Source: Saprospiraceae bacterium (lineage in GTDB: Bacteria; Bacteroidota; Bacteroidia; Chitinophagales; Saprospiraceae). Taken from it: a DNA stretch of 10,132 bases. The stretch is taken from positions 1 to 10,132 of the forward strand of contig SCUG01000372.1 of NCBI GenBank assembly GCA_004297645.1, given 5' to 3'. Under the pieces are notes generated by a model that was given only the letters and a program-made list of their open reading frames with translations, made no database searches and had not been told where the DNA came from. Shown here piece by piece: positions 5,949 through 10,132 of the stretch. The stretch's first letter is position 1, and every line of letters starts with the position of its first letter. A program made the translations under genes and the position numbers.

Positions 5949-7022
5949 TCATTTTATGGCGCCGCCGCAGCTCGATCCCGCGCCGGCGGTACAGCCGTAA
6001 CAATGCTGGTTGAGGAGAATGGAGCGGCTGTTGAGGGCGTCGAGGTCGAAGGAATCGAGGTGCCGGGTATGGGCCGGTTCCACTTTCACGTCGAGCATCT
6101 GGTTGAAGTCGCAATCGTACAGGAATCCGTCCCAACTCACCGAGATGGTGTTGCGGCACATCAGGCCCGGTACGGTAGCGGGGTTGAAAGCGCTGACCAA
6201 TTCCTGCATGTAGTCTTCGTAGTTGCCCGATTGGAGGAGATAATCCAGAAACCTGCTGATGGGCAGGTTGGTGATACAGTACAATTGGTTGAAAACGATG
6301 CTGTACCGGTGTAGCAGTTGCTGTTTGAATTGCCCTTCGAGGGATACCTGGCTGCCGGGCAAAAATGCGCCGGTTGGGTTGTACACCAGGTCGAGTTCGA
6401 GGCCAGTACCTTCCTGCCCGTACCCCACGGCATTCAGCATTAGCAGAGCTTTAATGCTGTCGTCGAATACACCGTCGCCACGTTGGGCGTCGGTGCGGGA
6501 TTTGGTGAAATAGGGGAGAGAAGAAACCACGTTTACCCGGTGCCGGGCGAAAAATTCGGGCAGGTCGTGGTATTTGGGGTTGGACACAATGATGGTGAGA
6601 TTGCAGCGGTCGGTGATTTTTTTCCCTGTTTGGCTGAGCTGCTCCACAAACCAGCGGAAGTGCTGATTCATTTCCGGCGCGCCGCCGGTAATATCCACCG
6701 TCTGAATTGAGGGTGTTGCGCCGATGATTTCAAGGCATTTTTCCAAATGGGCTTTCGACATCACTTCATCTTTGCGGCTGGGGCCGGCATCTACGTGGCA
6801 ATGGGCGCAGGTCTGGTTGCAAAGCTTCCCTATGTTTATCTGAAAAATCTCGATGCCGGTGGGTGTCAGCGGGTCGAATCCCAATGCGGTCACTTTTTCT
6901 TTGAATCTTGGAAATTTCGCCTCAATGACGTGATGGCCATTGAGTACCTCCAACTGGATGAAAGTGCTGGCCAACTCATTCCCCAGCGTGGCTAAAGATT
7001 TACTTTTTTGGTGTATCGACAT
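5949..7022 (-). CDS. arsS: Arsenosugar biosynthesis radical SAM protein ArsS
   Basis: The protein has 357 residues. In the ArsS family the enzyme uses a 4Fe-4S cluster and S-adenosylmethionine to attach the 5'-deoxyadenosyl group to dimethylarsenite made by ArsM, the first committed step to arsenosugars. Visible features: the radical SAM cluster motif C68-NQT-C72-AH-C75 after IEIFQINIGKLC; the SAM-contacting TGGAPEMN (112-119); the family block VSSLPYF...DAQRGDGVFDDSI (166-190); YNPTGAFLPGSQ (214-225); and the Cys-rich C-terminus with C289, C304, C341, C344 and C352 (HCYGCTAGAGSSCGG). Some family members are selenoproteins here, but this one has only Cys. The tyrosine in SLPYF stands where I recall many homologues having Cys. 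The start at 7022 is supported by an AGGAAAA ribosome-binding-like stretch. It lies 66 bp downstream of the CMD-like gene, probably one transcript. No arsM is in view, so arsenosugar product is inferred from family, not context. Confidence 0.9.
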   Translation of the reverse strand: MSIHQKSKSLATLGNELASTFIQLEVLNGHHVIEAKFPRFKEKVTALGFDPLTPTGIEIFQINIGKLCNQTCAHCHVDAGPSRKDEVMSKAHLEKCLEIIGATPSIQTVDITGGAPEMNQHFRWFVEQLSQTGKKITDRCNLTIIVSNPKYHDLPEFFARHRVNVVSSLPYFTKSRTDAQRGDGVFDDSIKALLMLNAVGYGQEGTGLELDLVYNPTGAFLPGSQVSLEGQFKQQLLHRYSIVFNQLYCITNLPISRFLDYLLQSGNYEDYMQELVSAFNPATVPGLMCRNTISVSWDGFLYDCDFNQMLDVKVEPAHTRHLDSFDLDALNSRSILLNQHCYGCTAGAGSSCGGAIK

Positions 7023-7088
7023 GGTAGTATTTTCCTAAAAGTCATTGGCGTAATCCGGGCTGAACCTGGACTCATTTCCGCCCAATAT

Positions 7089-7427
7089 TTACATGGATAA
7101 TTTTTTCACGTGGTCCATCATCTGCACGCTATAGACGAGCGAAGTGCCAGCCCTGATGGCGGCGGCTACATGCACGGCTTCCATCATTTGCTCCTCATCG
7201 GCGCCGTGTTTCAGGCAGGCGCTCGAATAGGCGTCAATGCAATAGGGGCATTGAGTGGCGTGGGCAACGGCCAAGGCTATGAGTGCCTTTTCGCGGACGG
7301 TCAAAGCGCCTTCTTTCATAACCTCGCCATACCAGTCAAAAAATTTATTGCCCATTGTTTCCTGAAATTCCGTAATGGTACCGAATCGCTTGAGTTCGTC
7401 TTTGCTGAAATAATTTTCTTTAGTCAT
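7089..7427 (-). CDS. Arsenosugar-associated peroxidase-like protein (CMD/AhpD family)
   Basis: The protein has 112 residues and belongs to the carboxymuconolactone decarboxylase/AhpD-like family. The core is LTVREKALIALAVAHATQCPYCIDAYSSACLKHG (42-75), with the redox pair C60-P-Y-C63 in the helix-turn position typical of AhpD. In AhpD the second Cys is followed by V-V-A-His, and that His is part of the proton relay. Here the position is Tyr67 (C-I-D-A-Y), so chemistry probably differs from true AhpD. This CPYCIDAY form is, from memory, the hallmark of the subfamily found beside ArsS, some of whose members carry selenocysteine in the redox motif. The substrate is unknown; a thiol-disulphide or peroxidase role is suggested by the family. 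It is the first gene of the pair with arsS, 66 bp apart. A small conserved C-terminal segment (AAAIRAGTSLVYSVQMMDHV) completes the domain; nothing is missing. Confidence 0.88.
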   Translation of the reverse strand: MTKENYFSKDELKRFGTITEFQETMGNKFFDWYGEVMKEGALTVREKALIALAVAHATQCPYCIDAYSSACLKHGADEEQMMEAVHVAAAIRAGTSLVYSVQMMDHVKKLSM

Positions 7428-7591
7428 TTACTTAAATAAATTGCGGAAGGCAGCAGCGGCAAAATAATGCCATCTGCCAAACATCCTGGATGGTCAAAAA
7501 GTAAATGGCAAAGCAAAGGAAATTTTATCAGAGCCGCTAAACTGTTCCCGCCTTGACAAATACACGACTTATACTTCGCTCCAATAGGTTT

Positions 7592-7709
7592 CCCCGTGCC
7601 TTTGGTACAAGACAGGTTGTGCAAAGGGGGCTTGGGGGAGGAGCGCCCCCAAAAGCCCTCCCCCCACGACGAGCTCCCGATAATTATCGGGAAAGGCGGC
7701 ACGGAGGGG
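7592..7709. repeat. Nested inverted-repeat (foldback, MITE/REP-like) element
   Basis: Three nested symmetries are visible. Outer imperfect arms CCCCGTGCCTTT (7592-7603) pair with AAAGGCGGCACGGAGGGG (7692-7709). A GC-rich inner hairpin has GGGGG (7634-7638) pairing with CCCCC (7646-7650), extended by GGGCTT/AAGCCC with a two-base bulge. An 18-bp perfect palindrome, TCCCGATAATTATCGGGA, lies at 7675-7692. Composition differs sharply from the A/T-rich flanks. Such structure suggests a small non-autonomous mobile or dispersed repeat; no target duplication or transposase was found. Confidence 0.6.
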
Positions 7710-7847
7710 CAAAGGTCAATTTACACAAAACCCAACGGTGTTGAGTATAGAAATAGATTATTGAATGCAGCCCGGAGGTTTGCTCGTCCCATTTCTAATC
7801 ATCGCCGGTTGAAACCCGAACCCCAAAACCAATATGCCAGCCGTTTC

Positions 7848-7878
7848 TTGGTTATTGTGGGCAGTGCTTTTATTTTTG
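7848..7878 (+). promoter_or_regulatory. Bacteroidota promoter of the ferredoxin gene
   Basis: A -33 element TTG (7848-7850) and an exact -7 element TATTTTTG (7871-7878, TAnnTTTG) are separated by 20 bp, within the 17-23 bp range known for Bacteroidota primary-sigma promoters. The predicted start near 7884 leaves a leader of about 27 nt before the ATG at 7911. Confidence 0.75.
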
Positions 7879-7910
7879 CCGTTCTTCTAACCTAAATTAA
7901 ATTTTGAACT

Positions 7911-8258
7911 ATGGCCATTTACATAACTGATGAGTGCATAAATTGCGGAGCCTGCGAGCCGGAATGCCCAAACAATGCCATCTATGAGGGCGGTGTTGAG
8001 TGGGCCATTGCCGATGGTACCTCTGTCACGGGTAGTTACACCCTTAATTCGGGAGAGGCTACCGATGCTTTTGACAAGCACACTCCGATTTCCGATGATT
8101 TTTATTACATCACGCCCGATAAATGCACCGAGTGCAAGGGGTTTCACGATGAACCGCAGTGTGCCGCCGTTTGCCCGGTGGACTGCTGCCTGCCCGACCC
8201 CAACCACATGGAGACGGAAGAAGTGCTTCTGGCACGTAAGGAAAGGCTGCACTTGTAA
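7911..8258 (+). CDS. 4Fe-4S dicluster ferredoxin
   Basis: The protein has 115 residues, a small cytoplasmic electron carrier with two 4Fe-4S sites. Site one ligands are C9, C12, C15 and C19 in ECINCGACEPECP. Site two has C72, C75, C84 and C88 in KCTECKGFHDEPQCAAVCP, with the eight-residue gap between the second and third Cys typical of the YfhL/Alvin-type ferredoxins. In those proteins each fourth Cys serves the other cluster. Residues 27-65 (GGVEWAIADGTSV...FDKHTPISDDFYYI) are a longer linker than in classical clostridial ferredoxins, as is usual in Bacteroidota versions. Two further Cys (92, 93) follow the second motif. The gene has its own promoter and terminator, so it is a single-gene unit. 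It is divergent from the CMD/arsS pair; supply of electrons to ArsS is possible but unsupported by operon structure. Confidence 0.92.
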   Translation: MAIYITDECINCGACEPECPNNAIYEGGVEWAIADGTSVTGSYTLNSGEATDAFDKHTPISDDFYYITPDKCTECKGFHDEPQCAAVCPVDCCLPDPNHMETEEVLLARKERLHL

Positions 8259-8311
8259 AGAACCGGGGTTTGTCCCCTTTCAGGAATAGTTTTATATAGC
8301 TTTGAATTTTG

Positions 8312-8352
8312 AAGCCCATCTACTTTGGCAGATGGGCTTTCATTAATTTTTG
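8312..8352 (+). terminator. Rho-independent terminator after ferredoxin gene
   Basis: AAGCCCATCT (8312-8321) pairs perfectly with AGATGGGCTT (8330-8339) around an 8-nt loop and is followed by TTCATTAATTTTT. It lies 53 nt past the ferredoxin stop and about 100 nt before the next gene, separating the two units. Confidence 0.85.
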
Positions 8353-8447
8353 ACGCCCCCGTTTCTTTTTGGTCAATTCTTTTTGAGGCCTTCCACTGTT
8401 TCATCCTATTTTACAGCCAGTCAATCATTTCAATCAATCGAGCATTT

Positions 8448-10132
8448 ATGAAAAAAATGTACCGTGCCGCGGCAACGCTGGCTTTTTTCTTTCTATTCAA
8501 AACGCTGCCCGCTCAGATTTCCTTCACCGACCAGACGCTGCTGCTGCCCAATCCGGCGGGATTTCACAGCGGCGTTTCCGTGGGCATCGCCGACATGAAC
8601 GGCGACGGCATGGACGATATCATCCGTTTTCAGCAGGGCAACCAACTTGGCATAGAATACCAGGCAGCGGCCGGCTTGCCTTTTGCCCATCACGACGTCA
8701 TGGCTTTTAATCAAAATGTTTGGAGTGTGGCCATCGCCGATGCCAATAATGATGGCTTCTGTGACATTCTCACCGGCGGCAGCTACGACGGGGTCAAGGT
8801 GCTCACCGCCCAAAACAATGGCGCCAGCTATCAGCAGGCCATCCTGCCCGGAGCGGCCATCTTCATACAAGGCTCCAATTTTGCCGACATCAACAACGAC
8901 GGCTTCATTGATGCCTTTGCCTGCCACGACGACGGCGAAAGCCGCATCTGGGGCAACGACGGTTCCGGCGCATTTTTTATGGCTGACGGCTGGATTGACA
9001 TGGCCACCACCCCGCCTTCCGACAATTCCGGAAACTACGGCAGCGTCTGGACCGACTTTGACAACGACGGCGACCCCGACCTCTACATCGCCAAATGCCG
9101 CCAGGGAGTGGACAACCCCGATGACCCCCGCCGCATCAATGCGTTGTTTCAAAACGATGGGCAAAACAACTACACAGAAGTGGCCGGTGAGTACGGCCTG
9201 AAAATAAAATGGCAGTCGTGGACGGCCGATTTTCAGGACATAGACAACGATGGCGACCTGGACTGTTTCGTCACCAACCACGACTACAATCTTCAACTTT
9301 TGGAAAACGACGGCACCGGCCATTTCACCGATATTTCCGCCACAGCGGGACTCTCCGGTACTTCGGGCACCTTCCTCCAGGGCATCATGCGCGACCTCGA
9401 CAACGACGGTTTTATGGACCTCATCACCGCCGAACCGGGCTTCATTTTTCACAATAATGGCGACAAAACTTTTACCCAAATGACCGGCTTGATAGGAGCA
9501 AATACCGGCAGCCTGGCAGCGGGCGACCTCAACCACGATGGCTTTGTGGACATCTACGCCACTTATCAGGCCGTGTTCAACAACCCCACCAACGTGCCCG
9601 ACAAGCTTTGGATGAACAATGCTAATGGCAACCATTTTCTCGCCGTCAATCTGGAAGGCACTGTGAGCAACCGCAAAGGCGTAGGCGCTCGCATCGAGTT
9701 GCACGGAAGCTGGGGCATTCAAATACGTGAAGTGCGCGCCGGGGAGAGCTACGGCATCAGCAATTCGCTCACCCAGCACTTTGGGCTTGGAGCTGAAACG
9801 GCCATAGAGTACGTCGTGGTGCGCTGGCCCTCCGGCATCGTGGATGTGGTGCAAAACCCAGCGGCTGACCAGTTCATCACCATCGCCGAAAACAGCACCT
9901 GCCAGTTAGGTGGGGTCGAAATTTCAGCCGGTGGCCCTCCTGTGCTCTGCCCCGGTGACTCGCTCACGCTGACCGCCGGACCCGGCTTCACATATCTTTG
10001 GAACAACGGCCAAACCGGTGCCGCTGTCACGGTGACGGAGGCTGGTAATTACAGCGTGATAGCGATAGATAGCCTTGGCTGCGCCGCCGTGTCCAATATT
10101 TTGCAAGTTGCCCTCAGCCCCAATGAAACGCC
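8448..10132 (+). CDS. Secreted FG-GAP/ASPIC-UnbV repeat protein, 3' end outside window
   Basis: This frame is open for 561 codons to the window edge with no stop, so the gene is partial. The ATG at 8448 starts a signal peptide (MKKMYRAAATLAFFFLFKTLPAQ). Seven calcium-loop motifs of the FG-GAP/VCBS type begin at residues 49 (DMNGDGMDD), 98 (DANNDGFCD), 147 (DINNDGFID), 203 (DFDNDGDPD), 264 (DIDNDGDLD), 316 (DLDNDGFMD) and 360 (DLNHDGFVD), 44-61 residues apart. This fits a seven-bladed beta-propeller. Residues about 395-482 are an ASPIC/UnbV domain (NHFLAVNLEGTVSNRKGVGARIEL, LTQHFGLG, VVVRWPSGIVDVV). From about 489 an Ig/PKD-like domain follows (CPGDSLTLTAGPGFTYLWNNGQT, GNYSVIAIDSLGC), usually repeated in such proteins. 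A type IX secretion C-terminal domain would be expected further downstream but is not in view. Likely role is extracellular or surface adhesion or binding; the ligand is unknown. Confidence 0.9.
   Translation, partial: MKKMYRAAATLAFFFLFKTLPAQISFTDQTLLLPNPAGFHSGVSVGIADMNGDGMDDIIRFQQGNQLGIEYQAAAGLPFAHHDVMAFNQNVWSVAIADANNDGFCDILTGGSYDGVKVLTAQNNGASYQQAILPGAAIFIQGSNFADINNDGFIDAFACHDDGESRIWGNDGSGAFFMADGWIDMATTPPSDNSGNYGSVWTDFDNDGDPDLYIAKCRQGVDNPDDPRRINALFQNDGQNNYTEVAGEYGLKIKWQSWTADFQDIDNDGDLDCFVTNHDYNLQLLENDGTGHFTDISATAGLSGTSGTFLQGIMRDLDNDGFMDLITAEPGFIFHNNGDKTFTQMTGLIGANTGSLAAGDLNHDGFVDIYATYQAVFNNPTNVPDKLWMNNANGNHFLAVNLEGTVSNRKGVGARIELHGSWGIQIREVRAGESYGISNSLTQHFGLGAETAIEYVVVRWPSGIVDVVQNPAADQFITIAENSTCQLGGVEISAGGPPVLCPGDSLTLTAGPGFTYLWNNGQTGAAVTVTEAGNYSVIAIDSLGCAAVSNILQVALSPNET

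Larger units (their letters stand above)
7428..7910. other. Gene-free divergent region with foldback element and ferredoxin promoter
   Basis: This 483-bp stretch lies between the divergent CMD-like and ferredoxin genes. Open frames inside it are low-complexity and GC-rich, start at GTG, and resemble no family, so I call none. It contains the inverted-repeat element at 7592-7709 and the promoter at 7848-7878. For the CMD-like gene on the minus strand I found no exact TAnnTTTG box; TTATTTTG (7468-7461 on that strand) is one base off. Confidence 0.6.

Noticed and set aside
5949..7427. Selenocysteine in ArsS or the CMD-like protein
   Set aside because: Both relevant motifs contain ordinary Cys codons and there is no in-frame TGA before the natural stops.
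7424..7895. Short open frames on both strands in the gap before the ferredoxin gene
   Set aside because: They start at GTG, span the inverted-repeat block, are low-complexity and match no family; the repeat explains them.
5949..8258. Ferredoxin as part of the arsS operon
   Set aside because: It is on the opposite strand with its own promoter and terminator, so only a loose functional link could be proposed.
8493..9854. A 453-codon open frame on the minus strand opposite the FG-GAP gene
   Set aside because: It is a mirror of the GC-rich, Asp/Asn/Gly-rich codons of the real gene. Its translation is rich in Val/Ala/His with no family features, while the plus strand has a signal peptide and seven calcium loops.

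Overview
The window looks like chromosomal DNA of a Bacteroidota bacterium, probably a Saprospiria- or Lewinella-like relative. The grounds are three perfect copies of the Bacteroidota -7 promoter box (TAnnTTTG), coiled-coil/OmpA lipoproteins, a periplasmic TonB-C protein, and a large FG-GAP/ASPIC secreted protein of the kind often exported by type IX secretion in this phylum. The species assignment is inference. No phage, CRISPR array, rRNA, tRNA or transposase gene was recognised.

Layout: (1) 38-844 (-) is a secreted protein of unknown function that reads as two lipocalin-like halves. (2) A 322-bp divergent gap leads into recO (1167-1889, +), then a small exported TonB C-terminal protein with an extra C-terminal beta-rich domain (2013-2768, +). 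(3) 2956-5811 holds two related OmpA-family lipoproteins, one on each strand. Between them is a serine racemase/threonine dehydratase-like PLP enzyme on the minus strand. A near-perfect bidirectional terminator separates it from the first OmpA gene, and an 8-bp tandem repeat lies just upstream of its start. (4) 5949-7427 (-) is a two-gene unit encoding an AhpD/carboxymuconolactone-decarboxylase-like peroxidase-type protein and the radical SAM enzyme ArsS. This pairing is known from arsenosugar biosynthesis loci. (5) 7428-7910 is gene-free; it carries a GC-rich nested inverted-repeat element with an 18-bp perfect palindrome, then a clear Bacteroidota promoter. (6) 7911-8258 (+) is a two-cluster 4Fe-4S ferredoxin with a strong terminator. 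(7) 8448 to the window end (+) is the 5' part of a large secreted FG-GAP/ASPIC-UnbV protein. It has seven calcium-loop motifs, consistent with a seven-bladed propeller, and is cut off by the window edge.

The genes do not form one system. The clearest functional pair is the CMD-like protein with ArsS. The envelope theme (two OmpA lipoproteins, TonB-C protein, lipocalin-like protein, FG-GAP protein) is typical of the phylum. The items most worth following are the compact ArsS pair without a visible ArsM, the TonB-C plus GldM-C-like fusion, the OmpA protein that has lost its usual C-terminal motif, and the foldback element at 7592-7709. I did not find convincing evidence of an entirely new multi-gene system.
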